In this document: positions 1 to 12,130 of the stretch, piece after piece
Numbering within the stretch: position 1 is the first letter of the stretch
How the letters are laid out: the number at the start of each line of letters is the position of its first letter
Origin: Linum tenue
Taxonomy: Eukaryota > Streptophyta > Magnoliopsida > Malpighiales > Linaceae
Assembly (NCBI GenBank): GCA_946122785.1
Contig: CAMGYJ010000002.1
Span: 36,956,495 to 37,020,494, forward strand
Direction of reading: 5' to 3'
Length of the DNA: 64,000 nucleotides
Position numbers and translations under genes: made by a program
Notes under the pieces: generated by a model
The model's database searches: none
Told to the model about the DNA's origin: nothing
Seen by the model: the letters and a program-made list of their open reading frames with translations, nothing else

Positions 1-980
1 CCAAACCTCCTCTACTGGAGAAAATTCCGCACAGAGCAGTGAATTGACTCATCGACTAAAGTATTCAATTCACCACCTTCAATTAAGAGTGATCTATCAA
101 CCTAGGCATATATTCTCTTTTTAGGTCAAAGCAAAAACTACAAGAATGTGATCAGGATTCATGCAATTCAGAAACCATGCCTCAATTGAATATAATCAAT
201 GTTAAAAGATCTTGTACTTGGTTTAAACAATCAAATCTAACATACAAATCTAGGGTTCTTCATACCCAGGCGAGAGAGGGAGTTTACTCCATAGAGAGAG
301 AAGGAAAATCAGCTTCAGATGCAGAAATCATCTCGTGGAGGATGATAATCAGCTTTTGGTTGTCAATCGGTGCTTCTCCAGGCTTCAATCAAGCTCCAAT
401 GGTGTTGAATCTCAATCTAGGTTACCTTAGAGAGTGGGTTTGTCACTTTCTCTCTCTAAAACTATATTTCAGCTCTCCAAACTCGGATCCCTTCTGCAAA
501 ACCCAAATTGGGTTAAAACACAATCCTGCCCGATTACACGGCCAGACCACACGGCCGTATAAAATCCATCCTGCCCGTGTAAATCCAGAAACGCAGCGTT
601 GCACTTAGTTGGTCGATGGAATCACACGGACATCGCAGGGTCGTGTAAAAATTGACCTTGGTTGTGCAACTCTTTGGAAAACTAACACGACCAGAGGGTG
701 CCCTTGCACAGCCCGTATCACTCATGGCCGCGTAAAACCAGTCGCACGGCCACAACACACGATCGTGCAGAATCAGCTCTTGCCCGTGTAAATGCCCCAG
801 CTTCCCGTCCTGACTTCGTCCAATCGACCCCGAACTTGTGCCCAAACTATCACTCACATACTAGGCCCTGAAATATCACTAACAAGAGCAACCTAGTGTG
901 AAATCGGTTTACAACACAAGAAATGAGCCTCAAACAGTATAAGAATGGTGGACAAATTACGTGCAAATATCGAGTCATCA
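1..980 (-). mobile_element. LTR of family A (Athila-type), truncated by the window edge
   Basis: This stretch aligns by eye with the complete family A solo LTR at 34461-35890 and with the opposite-strand copy at 58880-60255. All carry the gaattgactc/caattcac stem, the 'agggttctt..acccaggcgagagag' block, several copies of a C-A-C-G-G-C-C-G-T-type palindrome (about 535-790) and the same terminus gagtcatca at 980. In sense orientation (minus) LTRs of this family begin TGATGACT and end GTGTCA. The other end lies outside the window, so a solo LTR cannot be told from part of a longer element. ORFs inside it are chance frames. Confidence 0.7.
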
Positions 981-1683
981 TCGATCCAACCGCATTCTCC
1001 ACAATCATTATCTTGTTGTTAGCCATCTTTCTCTTTAAAGGTTTGCTAGCGACCTACTTCCATAGGTTCACGAACCCTCTTCCTTAGTGGTAATCTTTAT
1101 CTACACGAAATTCCTCGATCGCTTCCAATCAATAACTATGATTCCTCCTGGCCTTGATCTACTGATTCCTTGAAGTTCCATCATGCTTCCTATGACCTTG
1201 TTATTTCCCCTTCTCTCTAACCACGCGTCCTTAATGTTGCTCAAAGTCAAAACTCTCAACTGCTCCTTGTCACTGCGTCAGCCACTAGGACCTGTTCATC
1301 GGTTTCTCTTGGTACTGCTATTCTTCTTGACTCGTTGCTTCGTTGCTAGTACTCAGGGTCAAGGACCCGGAAATCCTCTTGTTATCATATATGTTAGCAT
1401 TGAACTATATTAGCTCTTACTTTGAAATTTCCCTCATTGTCGGCTTTAGCCTTTAAAAGGGCTTTCCCTTGTGGCCTGATATCAATATTCTCATTCTTTT
1501 CCTTCAAAATCCTCGTGGTATCCCCTTCGATAGACCCCTCCTCTACTTGCACCAGAGTTGTTTCCTTAATACGGTTTGAGTAGACAGGAGATTGTAAAAA
1601 CTTTTCAAAGAAGACCCTTGACTCATTTTCCTTTCCTTTTAAAACAAAAACCTTGATGAAACCCAGATCGTCACTCTGATACT
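981..1683 (-). other. Internal 5' remnant of a minus-strand LTR retrotransposon (element E)
   Basis: This stretch lies directly downstream (minus sense) of a tRNA-Met-type primer site at 1684-1696, so it should be leader or early gag of that element. No conserved gag motif can be read in any frame. It ends at the family A LTR terminus at 980, which probably truncated it. Confidence 0.35.
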
Positions 1684-1696
1684 GGCTCTGATACCA
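1684..1696 (-). promoter_or_regulatory. Primer-binding site, tRNA-Met type
   Basis: The minus strand reads TGGTATCAGAGCC, the usual plant initiator-tRNA-Met primer site. It lies three bases from a candidate LTR end (minus ...TGTTTCA; plus-strand TGAAACATC begins at 1700). A near duplicate, actctgatactgg, lies just upstream on the plus strand. Confidence 0.7.
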
Positions 1697-1699
1697 AAA

Positions 1700-2698
1700 T
1701 GAAACATCATGATCCTTTTAACAAACCGAAATACACATGGCTCCAGAATCAATTAAAAACAACCTCAAAAATTTTCATTAACAAACACAACTGAATCCTT
1801 TCAAACGAAATACATCAAATGCAATGCCCTAAACACGTTGGCGAACTTAAACTTGTAAGTCTCAACCTTATCTCAAGTACATACTCAAATCACAAAGTGC
1901 AACAACTTAAGTAGAGCTAACGTTGGGTCTTAACTAAGCTCTCAGAGACCTTGCCAATGCTAGTGCGGCCGCTCGCTTCGCCCTGCCTATTCTCGTGATC
2001 CATGAGTCCAAACATCATGCAGAGACCTTGCCAATTGCTTTTTTTCTACGCACATTAAGCAACCTTCTATGATACATGAGTCCAAACACACAACACAAGG
2101 AGAGTCATCGATACCTCATGAATCAAAGGTCCTAAAACCACTACTTCACACAATCAATCGGCACAACAAAGAGAAAGATAGGAAGGATCTTATACATCAG
2201 CATCCTCCATAGTGCTACAACTACCTCCCTAGGTTGTATGTTATCATAAAGACTGTGAATACAAAGCATACTGAGCAAGCGATAACAAGGAACACGCACT
2301 TGGAGCCCTCAAATTGAAAGTTGGACAGTAGACTAGACTCCAAACACACACATAGTAAGCCCGATAACCCCCCCCCCCCCCCCACACACACACTTAAGAT
2401 CAATATTGCCCTTAATGGAGCAGAGGATATAGAGTAGGGTGAACCGATGTTGCAGGGAAAATGATGGTAGTAGGCACTAACTAGAGCGAGGACCAGTCAT
2501 GAGAAACATGGGACTTGTAGAGGGACCAGTCGCTGTAAGAGAAGGTCTCAGAAACAACCATTAGCACAATGTTTGTCAGGGATAGTTGCCAGCCCAAATG
2601 GGCACACAAAGAAAAAATCAAACCAAACACACAAATGATGCAAGTCAAGATCTGTAAACACATGGAGAAAATATAACACAAAAACACAAAAGAACACA
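1700..2698 (-). mobile_element. Probable 5' LTR or leader of element E plus 3' end of the Athila-type element
   Basis: The left end is set by the primer site at 1684-1696. I could not find the other LTR end, so the right limit is only the stop codon of the env-position ORF at 2699. The interval contains a C16 run with a CA repeat (2368-2393) that on the minus strand could be a decayed polypurine tract. No coding capacity is convincing. Confidence 0.3.
2368..2393. repeat. Homopolymer C16 followed by (AC)n
   Basis: Sixteen consecutive C residues (2368-2383) run directly into five AC units. Length is likely polymorphic and error-prone in sequencing. Confidence 0.9.
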
Positions 2699-3603
2699 CT
2701 AAAAGGGCTCGTCACCGGTGATGTCGAAGTTGATGTCCCTCATGTAGTCATCGTCACTCAGCGAAGGTGGTGGTAGTGGCGAGGCCTCCCATGGGGTCTG
2801 CCACGCGGGTGAGTTACCCGGGACCTGCTCAAGCAATTACTGTTGCACCTCCTGTATCCTGCGGGCTCGGCCGCACTCACGCTCGATATGAGCAAGGGTG
2901 GTGCCCAACTGAGCATCCATGCGGTCAAGACGCTTGTCATAAGCAACCATGTAGGAGGTGTACTCCGCGAGATGGGCATCATACTGCTGCTGAAACTGGA
3001 CCTTATGGTCCATGATCTGCTAGTTTTGGATACCCAGCTACTGAAACTGGAGACCCGTCTGCTTGAACTGGCGGGAGAAGTAATCCAGGGACAGGACAGA
3101 AGTGTTGCTACCCCCATGCTCAAAGGTACTATAGTGGAAGGTCTGATGGGTAGCAGCGCCTTCCTCAGCCCCAGCGGCATCCTCATCCATCTCGATTAGG
3201 TCATGGATGGCCGGTATGGGCTGTCCCTCGACCCCCTTAACTCCATGTGATGCCCGCAGCAGCCGCATCATGGGAACCGTGTCCTCCCCAAAAGAACATG
3301 TCTCGCCCTGGTCCATGCAATCCTGGTAATCAAACTGAAGGTGGGTGGCCAACACGGTGATAAGTGGAGTGAAGTGTTCGGAAAAACAGACCCCAAGTGC
3401 AGCTTGTGGTGGACGGTGTAGATTGAATGCATGAAGTAGAGGGACCGCTTGGTCAGGATGTTGACACTCTCGCTACTCGAAGCATAGGACTTCATCAACA
3501 AGTGGTGGAGGATACGATACTCAGTCTGCAGCGTGCTGGCCTTCGTCCGAGCGGCAGTGAAACCCTCAGCGGTGGTCTCGTAGGGTGGCCGAGCAAGCTG
3601 GCA
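2699..3603 (-). pseudogene. Athila env-position ORF (ATHILA ORF-1-like), 3' part
   Basis: Minus-strand frames read a protein resembling the plant ATHILA ORF-1 family, which sits 3' of pol in Athila elements. The segment HKLHLGSVF (about 3380-3400) matches the family's 'KLNLG' core. Further on come a hydrophilic Glu/Asp/Ala-rich stretch (IHDLIEMDEDAAGAEEGA) and a C-terminal end in DITGDEPF followed by TAG at 2699-2701. Two frameshifts occur between about 3500 and 3000. The 5' part resumes at 9154-9491: the copia element at 3609-9153 splits the gene and duplicates TTAGC. The biochemical role of this family is not known. It is broken here beyond doubt. Confidence 0.6.
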
Positions 3604-3608
3604 TTAGC

Positions 3609-4094
3609 TGTTAGAAACCGAACAGAAAAATAGGGTTACCGATCTGGCTGAGTCGCGGACTAGGTCGCTCTCTTTAAGACGTTCGCGGCACTGCCTTCGT
3701 TGCGCACGGCAGATTATCAGCCGGTCGCCTCCAGGATAAAACAGCCATTCTTATTTTGTTGCTCATCGGTTTTGTGTGAAAACCGGAGCTCTATGAACTC
3801 ACTCTCTATCTCGTGTTTCTGCTCTCTGAGGTGTGTTTAAAGGGTCTGGGGCGTCTCCTATTTATAGGAGCAGAAAACCCAGAATATTCCCTCTTTCTTT
3901 CGGAATAAGTCATATTTTAATTAGGGAGATAAATACTCCCATAATTAAAATATAATCTATTAAGATAATTATTCCTAATTATCTCCATAATATTCCTTTT
4001 ATTAATTATCCATCTTAATTATGTATTATGGGAAAATACTGGATAATTAATTAGGAATTTCATTTATAGCTTTTCAAAGCTATTCATCCCAACA
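3609..4094 (-). repeat. Copia 3' LTR
   Basis: 486 bp, minus-strand TGTTGGGATG...TTTCTAACA. It matches 8668-9153 at all but 8 positions, with no indels. It includes an AT-rich stretch (3905-4070) and the 'cctatttatagg' motif (about 3858), a possible TATA region. Confidence 0.9.
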
Positions 4095-4105
4095 ATCCCC
4101 CACTT
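4095..4105 (-). promoter_or_regulatory. Polypurine tract of the copia element
   Basis: The minus strand reads AAGTGGGGGAT immediately before the LTR TGTTGGG. This is the expected plus-strand primer position and the familiar copia form 'GTGGGGGAT-TGTTGG'. It fixes the element's orientation as minus. Confidence 0.75.
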
Positions 4106-4639
4106 GAATAGTTTTGAAACTATCTTGAGCATCAACAGTTCCATAAGATCGGGCATAAGCTAAGGTATCGCGAAGATTTGAACCTTAGCGTAGTGGTTAC
4201 AATTCCGATTTCATAAGGGTGACTCGTAGTCTTGAATCCTATCTCAGACAATGTAGCACACCGGATCTTTTCATTGAGTGATATTCTCTCATAGGCCGTG
4301 CGTTTATGGCCATGCACGTTATCCCGGTTTAGTGAACGCTCTAGCAACTTTGTGCCTCCAAAGTTCCATAGGGAGCGGCCCCACTCCCACATTCACATAG
4401 GTGAGTCTATCAGGAGTACCCCCAAAGTAAAGTACTCCACCCCACATAGGGTATAGATCTCATTAAGAGTTGTTAACTCAACCTCCATTGCTTTGGGATT
4501 CATGCTTCACTATGCATGAACTTTTCGCATACTACTCATGACTTGTTATTACCCATTGAACCCATTTCTTGGGATCTCCAGTCTATTGGGTCGGGTTACC
4601 ATCACTTGTAGTCCGTGGTTCGGTAGGCATAAGTCACAT

Positions 4640-4870
4640 ACCCTTGGCGATATTTTGGACTTTCTCTCTAGATAATCCTTTCGTCAAAGGATCAGCTAGA
4701 TTCTGTTAGGACCTTACATGATCCACCCTCATTGCTCCTATCGTTAGGAGTTCTCTTACAGTACTGTGCTTACGACGAATTTGTCGTCTCTTTTCGTTCT
4801 AGAACCAGTTCCCTTCTTTTGCAATAGCTGCGGTGCTATCACAATTAATCAACTACCGGAGGGATCGGTC
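4640..4870 (-). pseudogene. Copia RNase H C-terminal remnant
   Basis: Minus-strand frames give KRRQIRRKHSTVRELL, then IGAMRVDHVRS and NLADPLTKGLS. These are the classic copia RNase H end motifs (K-S-R-H-I-D..., D-Y-V, A-D-P-L-T-K-G-L). A stop lies between VRS and NLADP, and the upstream 'KEGNWF' segment is in another frame. No function is expected. Confidence 0.7.
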
Positions 4871-5399
4871 TTTCCCATAAGGGAATCTCTAGTAGTGACC
4901 CTCTCAATCAACTTTCCTCTTTACTAGCCATTGCTAGTTCTATCATTTCTGATTTCTTAGTTGATTGAGTCAGGATCGTTTACTTCTTAGACTTCCAAGA
5001 CATAGCTTCTCTATCGATGTTTAAAACACAGCCTCTTGTCTTGGAGTCCTCTATAGGGTATTCTAATCCGCATCACTATACCCTACCAATACAGCGAAAC
5101 CTTTGATAACAAATACCAAGGTTTTTTTTGTTCTTTTAAGGTGTCTCATGACCCCTTTCAATAGCATTTCAATGCTTCATACTAGGACAATCAGTAAGCC
5201 TGCCAAGTACCCCCACTATGTCGGGTCTCATGTTTACCAGCTGCCTCACGCAGACTGTCGATGCTAGTATATTCTAACTTTCTCTGTTTCTCACACTGTT
5301 TCCAGTGTTCTTTAATATTTACACTAGCATCATCAATCATTTATGCAGGCATACTGCTTGTATTTCTTCTAGATCTTAACTATGTAGTTAAACTGATCT

Positions 5400-5960
5400 A
5401 GAGGAAATCTATTCATTGTCATAGTTACATGGATCTCCTATCTTACACAAGCTTCATCGAGAACATTCAAAATTCTCAAACATGGTTTTTTCATATCGAC
5501 ATCACGATTCTTTGTACCAAAGATCGACGTGTCATTCATAATGCAAGTGTCATTCTAAAATTTGTACTGAATGCACTTGTCACTTTCACTTTTAAAACCA
5601 TGAGAGAGAACCAGTTTATCCATGCCATCGTCTTAGAGTCTATTTCAAATCTTACAATGATTTGTCTAACTATAGACTCCCTAAGCATGTTCAGGAATAA
5701 CAACCCTATAGGTTGTCCCATGTAGATTTCTCTATCTAAATCACCATTCACAGAAACATGTTTAACGATCCATCTGACGCACAACACTAACAATCAGAAC
5801 ATACTTGGATGTTATTCTACATATGGTGAATAGATAACAAGAAAATTTACAATTTTTTGCTTTTCGCTTAAAGCCTTAGCTATTAGGCGATCCTTATACT
5901 CATAATCTAAACCAATAGGTTTCACTTTTCTTTTAAGAATCCATTTATTACCCATGACTT
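5400..5960 (-). pseudogene. Copia reverse transcriptase remnant
   Basis: On the minus strand a start-of-RT segment is readable (GNKWILKRKVKPIG followed by YKDRLIAKAL, about 5870-5960; compare the family's 'CKWIFKRK...KARLVAKG'). Then comes VNGDLDREIYMGQP (about 5700-5760; compare 'LNGDLDEEIYM-QP'). Downstream frames show only weak similarity, and the YVDD core cannot be read. Several stops and frameshifts are present. Confidence 0.6.
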
Positions 5961-8667
5961 CATTGTCAAGAGGTAATTCTCAAAGATGCCAAATCTTGTT
6001 CGATTCTATCGAGATATTACCCAAGGCTTTTCAACCAAGAGGTAACTCTACAAGATTTTAAGTCTTATTAGACTCCAATAATTCCATTTCGTTAATAATG
6101 GATTCTCCCACAATTCTGCATCTTTATGGAAGTTCGAACTTCTAGCAGACTTGTAGGATCTTTCTTTCTTAGGGTGTAAATAACAAATTCATAACCAAAA
6201 ACCTTAAGAGATTTCAGGTTCATTTGTTTCTTCTGAGTTTAAACTCAGATTTATTACCCCCACTAGTTCCATTATTTCTAATAGTAGGCAGGACACTACC
6301 CCCACTATTTCTTGATTTAAAATGGAAGTTTCTTGGCATTAATGGATTTCACAACAACATGAGTATTTCGTTTCATAGGAACTATGTGTTTTAATTGTAA
6401 ACAACATAAAACACACTCATATGCTCTTCTAGTTATCATGCTACACTGATTTTCTAACGCTACCACATGCATGCCACATATCGAATAATCAGTGCAACCA
6501 TAATGCAACTATGCATTTCAAATCATTTCGAATAACTAGTTAGGCAACCAGAGCACTCTAAAGAGCAATAAATCATTTATTGTCTTTTCCATCAAGTTTA
6601 CCCATATCAAATTAAATCAGATCTATCGATTCTGATTCTCTAACCACATATTTATGGGTCATTTAGCTTGAATATACAAAATTCATATTTTTCTCAAGCA
6701 TCCAATAATAATATGGGAATGCGATATAAGATATTATAATTCTTCACAAAAACACACTTGGAAGAACTTATCTTATCTACTTAACCATTACTTACATCTA
6801 GGATAGTCAATGACTTTCTAGAGGTATGGTTCTCTTCCACTTTCCTAGAACCATCGTCAATAGTGGTGAGGGTCTTACCCAACAACACTTTCTCCTTCAA
6901 TACGCCTCAATTATGTATGATTGAGCTTAGCTCGTTTATCACACACATGCATTGAGACGGCAGTTTCCAACAACCATTCTTCAGAGCTACCATTAAGGCT
7001 AACCTCTGTCATCACCTAAGCGATTATTATTGTCAAATCCTCTTCTTTAATCAAGTTAACACAATACTATGTTAAACTTGCTCTAACACTTTCGTGTCAT
7101 ATGACCTAGTTTTTCTCAAATTTAATTGAGAAATATAGCGTCATTCTTAGAGAATTGTGTGACAATCTTATGGTTACCACAATGGGTACCATTCTAATGG
7201 GTGTGGATCTGGTTCAGCTTGCTGCTCTCATTCTTGAAACTTTAATGTTTCACAGCAACCTAAGTGGTTCGTGTAGTACTGATAATAGTACTTCTTATAA
7301 TATCGTAATTATGGGCAATAAACGCATTCTATTCCCATATATTCTTCACATATATGCACGCATTCAAACCAAAACCATTCTATTTCACAACATGTATTCT
7401 ATCTATACTCTAATCATCGAGGTAATACATCTCAATGACCACATATACATGCATCAATTCTATTTTATTTTCTCGCATTAATATGGATTTCTCAATACCA
7501 TGCATAGAAATCAAGTGAAATAGATTTTAGCTCATCATTCATCATAATGATTCAGGTTCTGAATCGTACCTCTTTTCGAGAGTTCATTGGCTTTTGCGGT
7601 GCATAACACATATAGTGTCTATGTTCCTTAGTCTCCAAGCAGTTCTTTCTTTCGCAACTGCCATGGTCTCATTCCAAAATTAGAAGACCACCCAGCCCAG
7701 AATCATTCAACCATTCTTCTATCTAAATTAACCTGCCACAGAATTTCTCACGTGAGTCCAGTTTGACAAGGGAAATTAAGGACCCAATAAAATCCCAACT
7801 AAGTACTTCCCTGAAGCGGAAGTTCGAATTCAGTCGGGCCTGTCCACTAGTCGGCCCACATCACTTCGTTAGGCTCGTTGCATTTTCTCCTTTATGTTCC
7901 TCCGATCATAACTTCACATAATCCAGCCGTCCACGAGAAAGCTTTCATATGAAAATCTTGCCCCATCAAACATTGCAGCGGGAGCAGAGGAGAGCTGTTT
8001 ATTTGATCCAAATAATCTAGGCCCACCAAATTAAATGGCCCTGCCAAAATTCTACACAATGGACGTGAATCCACTTTTACCTTGGGTGGTGGAACTTATG
8101 GACAAAAGCATATTATTGTGCAGGAACAATTAATTGGACAAGGAGCATTTAAATGGACATGATCAATTAATTAGCCCAAGACTGAAATGAGAGCACCAAA
8201 TTACTGCACGGAATTGAAGGCATAGAGTTACTGCCTTCGTGTCCCGGTCAGACACGTTTCCTTTGCTTCCCAGATGTATATCTCAGGCTTCTTACGCTCC
8301 ACCAATAAACGATCCGGAAGGCGGACCTCGAACCATCCTTGTCACGGCGTCTCCGGGAGTACTTCTGCCGCTTCAAATAATTGCCATATAACTTGACAAT
8401 TCATATACCGCAAAGGTAGCAGCCCAGACCTTGTTTAACCACCGCTTCGGGGGCTTGATTTAGTTGGCGATGGCCTCAACTGCTTCCACCCCTCGCTCGA
8501 CATGCGCCTCCACGTCACGATCCGAGGCCGCCCAGAGATTCCCACGTTATGATCAAGATGGAAGCGACAGTCTCCGATCTCGAGTTGTGGTTATGGATCG
8601 ACAATCTCACTTGTGCCAGAATTGGTATCTATTCGGTACATACGACAACAACCGAACGTCTTAAAAT
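5961..8667 (-). other. Decayed interior of the copia element (gag/integrase part)
   Basis: Position predicts gag, protease and integrase, but I cannot read a zinc knuckle, DTG or D-D-E motif in any minus-strand frame. Short ORFs on either strand lack family signatures. The 8460-8660 segment next to the 5' LTR is GC-richer than the rest. No standard tRNA-Met primer site follows the 5' LTR at 8668. Confidence 0.5.
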
Positions 8668-9153
8668 TGTTAGAAACCGAACAGAAAAATAGGGTTACAG
8701 ATCTGGCTGAGTCGCGGACTAGGTCGCTCTCTTTAAGACGTTCGCGGCACTGCCTTCGTTGCGCACGGCAGATTATCAGCCGGTCGCCTCCAGGATAAAA
8801 CAGCCATTCTTATTTTGTTGCTCATCGGTTTTGTGCGAAAACCGGAGCTCTATGAACTCACTCTTTATCTCGTGTTTCTGCTCTCTGAGGTGTGTTTAGA
8901 GGGTCTGGGGCGTCTCCTAATTATAGGAGCAGAAAACCCAGAATATTCCCTCTTTCTTTGAGAATAAGTCATATTTTAATTAGGGAGATAAATACTCCCA
9001 TAATTAAAATATAATCTATTAAGATAATTATTCCTAATTATCTCCATAAGATTCCTTTTATTAATTATCCATCTTAATTATGTATTATGGGAAAATACTG
9101 GATAATTAATTAGGAATTTCATTTATAGCTTTTCAAAGCTATTCATCCCAACA
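8668..9153 (-). repeat. Copia 5' LTR
   Basis: 486-bp partner of 3609-4094, flanked on its outer side by TTAGC (9154-9158). Eight substitutions distinguish the two copies, including T/C at the 'tttgtgtg/tttgtgcg' site and a CG/GA pair in the 'tttctttcgg' site. Confidence 0.9.
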
Positions 9154-9491
9154 TTAGCAGGTCTAGAAAGAGACACTGGTCGGGTTGACGACCTCGATGT
9201 TGAATTCATGAGTGTAGTCGGGCACGAGGTTGAAGGAAGCCGCAACTCGTGGTAGCTCATGGAGTGGTAATCACCGCCCAACCTGAACTTAATAGCCTCA
9301 CTAGCCTTCCAATCGGTGGTCTCTGTGTGCTCAAAGGTGGAGTAGAACTCAATCACCAACTCATAATAGACCCTATCATGCAGGGATAACAGGCGGCACC
9401 ACATCCGGTTGCGAGAAACAACATGGAGGGCATCATAGCAGTTGATGCTCTGTAATGCTCTCTTGCTCCAGAAATGGTGCTTGCCAAACAT
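9154..9491 (-). pseudogene. Athila env-position ORF (ATHILA ORF-1-like), 5' part
   Basis: From a minus-strand ATG at 9491 the frame reads MFGKHHFWSKRAL..., then YYELVIEFYSTFEHTE and IKFRLGGDYHSMSYHEL. This resembles the family's 'Y-x-L-T-L-E-F-L-S-T' and 'F-R-L-x...S-x-x-E-F' blocks. A frameshift follows near 9235, where the next frame reads FNLVPDYTHEFNIEVV. The gene continues at 3603 on the far side of the copia insertion, with TTAGC present on both sides. The true start may lie further upstream, but frames there are ambiguous. Confidence 0.55.
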
Positions 9492-10403
9492 AGCCTCCAG
9501 GATGCGCTTAAAGTGGCTTTATGGGGACCCGAATTCAAATCTTGGATGAACCGATGCTTAAGGCTGGGCTTCGACATGATCCTGCAAGAAAAAGAACTTA
9601 AATGGAGCCAACAAAGTAGGAAAGTGAAGGTTAGCACACACCCACACTTGATTTCAAGTAAATCCGAACCATAGAGACTCAAGTAGAGGGCAAAAAAAAA
9701 ACCTGGAGACTCAAGTAGAGGTGTAGGGGAAGGCAATGGAAGTGACGAAACCTGGAGCCTCGCAGGCGTATCACCGGAAATCGCCTCAAGCGACCCAAAA
9801 CCGACCCAAATCTCACCAAAATGAAGGAAGAGGCTAGCGAGGTGCAAATGTGAATGGTTCTGGAGTTGATTTCACGAAAAGAGATCGAAAATGGCCATAA
9901 AATCGAACAAGAGATTGAAAAATCGCGATTTTATGGCAAGGGGGAGGATTCTGGCAAGAAACAGTGCTCGAGTTTTTATAGGATAACTGGGCGACTCATA
10001 CGAGCAGGTTGTACGATCGTGCAGAATCAGAAGGTGCCGTACGCGGCCGAGGATTCTGCACAGGCAGGTCGTACGATCATGCGGACGCAGAATTGGCTCG
10101 TACGCGGCCGAGAATACTACACGGGTAGGCCGACCGTATGGCCGTACATGTGCCCCTTTTCCCCGTGTGTGATTTCTAGAGACGGCGCACGGGCAAGGCT
10201 GGAAAGTACGCGGCCGTACACTTCTGTGGCGTGGACATGCAGAACCTCTGCAACCCAGGTATTGAGGATTTATCGCAAAAGCAAGGAAGTCAGGTACTTC
10301 GACAGACACGACACGACTCAAAGACCAAAAATTAAAGGAGAAAAGGAAAAGAAATGCAAACCATGGTGGGGTTGCCTCCCCACAAGTGTTTTCTTTTATT
10401 TCT
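9492..10403 (-). other. Spacer between pol and the env-position ORF
   Basis: Non-coding on inspection. Between about 9990 and 10230 it contains several imperfect copies of a 'GTACGATCGTGC...GTACGCGGCCG' motif resembling the palindromic blocks of the family A LTRs. A plus-strand open frame at 9854-10480 has no family similarity and runs antisense into the integrase end. Confidence 0.45.
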
Positions 10404-11560
10404 TTAGCTATACGCAGCCAGCGACACTAAGGGTCCGCGAGTTCAACCACCAACTCTGCGCGTTCAACCTCACCCCCTAGATAATGCTTGAGGTGCTGGA
10501 CCTTCACTTTAAATGGCTCAGGTTGCGGGTTGGCAATCTCGATAGTGACATACGGGAATACCTTCGTGACCATGAATGGTCCCGACCATCTGGAGTGGAG
10601 CTTTACCGGAAAGAGTTTCAGGCGAGAGTTATAAAGAAGAACTCCATCGCCAACCTAAAACTCCTTCGGGGACTTCAATCAAGTGTCGTAGAGATGCTTT
10701 GTCCGCTCTTTGTACAACTTGGTGTTCTCGTAGAAGTGATAACACCATTCCTCCAACTCCAACATCTGCATCTTTCATTCAGCACCTACAAGGCTAGCAT
10801 TCAAGTTTAACAGCTTAAGGGCCCAAAAGGCCTTGTGCTCTAGCTCGATAGGCAAGTGACATGGTTTTCCATAAACAAGCCGATACGGAGAAGTACCAAT
10901 CGGTGTCTTGTAAGCAATTTGATATGCCCATAGAGCATCATCGAGCTTGGTGGACCAATCCTTGAAGGATTGATTCACTGTGTTTTCAATTATGCGTTTG
11001 AGCTCCCGATTCATCAGCTTGGCCTACCCACTCGTTTGGAGGTGGTAGGCTAAGAACACCTTGTGAGTGACACAACAGAGAGAGAGAGGGAAGCTTATCA
11101 AATTGACCGTGAAAGTGGGTGCCTCAGTCGCTAATGATGGCTCTAGGCATCCCGAACCGGGAGAACAGCTGCTTAAGAAACTGACAAACACGTATGGCAT
11201 CATTGGTGGGCGAAGCCTGTGCTTCACCCCACCTTGTGACGAAATCAACAACAACTAGGATGTACAGATGACCATAAGATGGGGTAAATGGGCCCATGAA
11301 ATCGATACCCAAGACATAAAAAAAAATTCACAAATAACAAACACATTCTGGGGCATCTCATCCTGAGCATAAATGTTACTTGACCTCTGGCATAGGTCGC
11401 ACCGGCGGGCGAAGGCGTCAACATCCTTGAAGAGCGAGGGATAGTAAAAGCTCGAATGTAGTACCTTCCTCGCCGCGCGGTTACCACCATGGTGCCCACA
11501 AGTAGGTCCTTCATGGAAATAAAAGAGAATGTTCTCTTTCTCATTGTCCATGTCAGAGAG
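10404..11560 (-). pseudogene. Athila-type integrase
   Basis: Domains in minus-strand order: H2C2 zinc-binding (HHGGNRAARKVLHSSFYYPS ... CDLCQR, about 11400-11500); catalytic core with IDFMGPF and AIISD carrying the first two acidic residues (about 11125-11310); then [11 protein letters not shown]...[21 protein letters not shown] (about 10790-11010), the Athila signature; and a C-terminal domain reading WSGPFMVTKVFPYVTIEI with the stop TAA at about 10404-10406. The third catalytic residue (E in the family's 'GQ-E-x-N-R-E') appears as K next to a stop. Frames shift at least three times, so no active enzyme can be made. Confidence 0.8.
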
Positions 11561-12130
11561 ACGGATGACCTCGTCGGTTTCGATCCTGAAGAGATGTGGA
11601 TCATCCCAGAAGTAGTGTTTCAGCTTTCAGGTCGAAGAAAAACCTCCTCTTCGTATGAGTCGTCATCTCCTTGGGCAGTTGCTGGCCAACAAGATAGTTC
11701 ACGAAGTCCGAGAACCAAGGGGTGACACTCTCCAATGGAAAGGAGTAGTTGATCTCATCTACAAAGTTGTCCACCAGAGGGGCGTCCAACCGGGAAAGTT
11801 GACCAGCAACAACATTTTCGACTTCCTTCTTGTCCCGGATTTCAATGTTGAACTTCTACAACAACAAGATCGTATGTAGACGACCACGTGGGACAGAACT
11901 AGATAGGGGCGAAATTTGCCGAAGGCGAACACCATAGCTAGAAGCTTCTTATCTTCGTGGTGTAGCTCTCCTGGCATCATTGAGGGTCTGTGATGCATAA
12001 TAGATTGATCAAAAATTATGATCTCGCCTCTGCCCCAAGACAAATATAACCGTGAAGTCACTCGCGTCGCACATCAGCTCAAATGGTAAGGTCCAATCAG
12101 GAGGGATAGGAGCATGAGTGAGCTTCTCCT
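11561..12130 (-). pseudogene. Athila-type RNase H region
   Basis: Minus-strand reading gives KKLLAMVFAFGKFRPYLV (about 11900-11950), matching the RNase H 'EKELLAVVFAFDKFRSYL' block. The following Y-T-D-H-A motif is corrupted to YIRSCCC. FVDEINYSFPLESVTPWFSD (about 11700-11770) is the linker leading to integrase. The region joins RT upstream and integrase downstream in normal pol order. Confidence 0.65.

Larger units (their letters stand above)
3609..9153 (-). mobile_element. Ty1/copia-type LTR retrotransposon, complete ends, decayed interior
   Basis: Two direct repeats of 486 bp (3609-4094 and 8668-9153) begin TGTTGGG and end TAACA on the minus strand. They are flanked by a perfect 5-bp duplication TTAGC (3604-3608 and 9154-9158). 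A polypurine tract lies at the minus-strand 3' side (4095-4105). The interior carries recognisable copia RNase H and RT remnants in the right order for the minus strand, but stops and frameshifts are dense throughout. The target is the Athila env-position ORF. By eye the LTRs differ at 8 sites with no gaps, so the insertion is fairly young although the coding region is badly decayed. Confidence 0.85.

Noticed and set aside
5429..7481. Plus-strand frames of about 100 codons
   Set aside because: Antisense to copia pol remnants and without similarity; the copia reading on the minus strand explains the region.
9854..10480. 208-codon plus-strand open frame
   Set aside because: Runs antisense over the spacer and the integrase C-terminus of the minus-strand Athila-type element; no family similarity.
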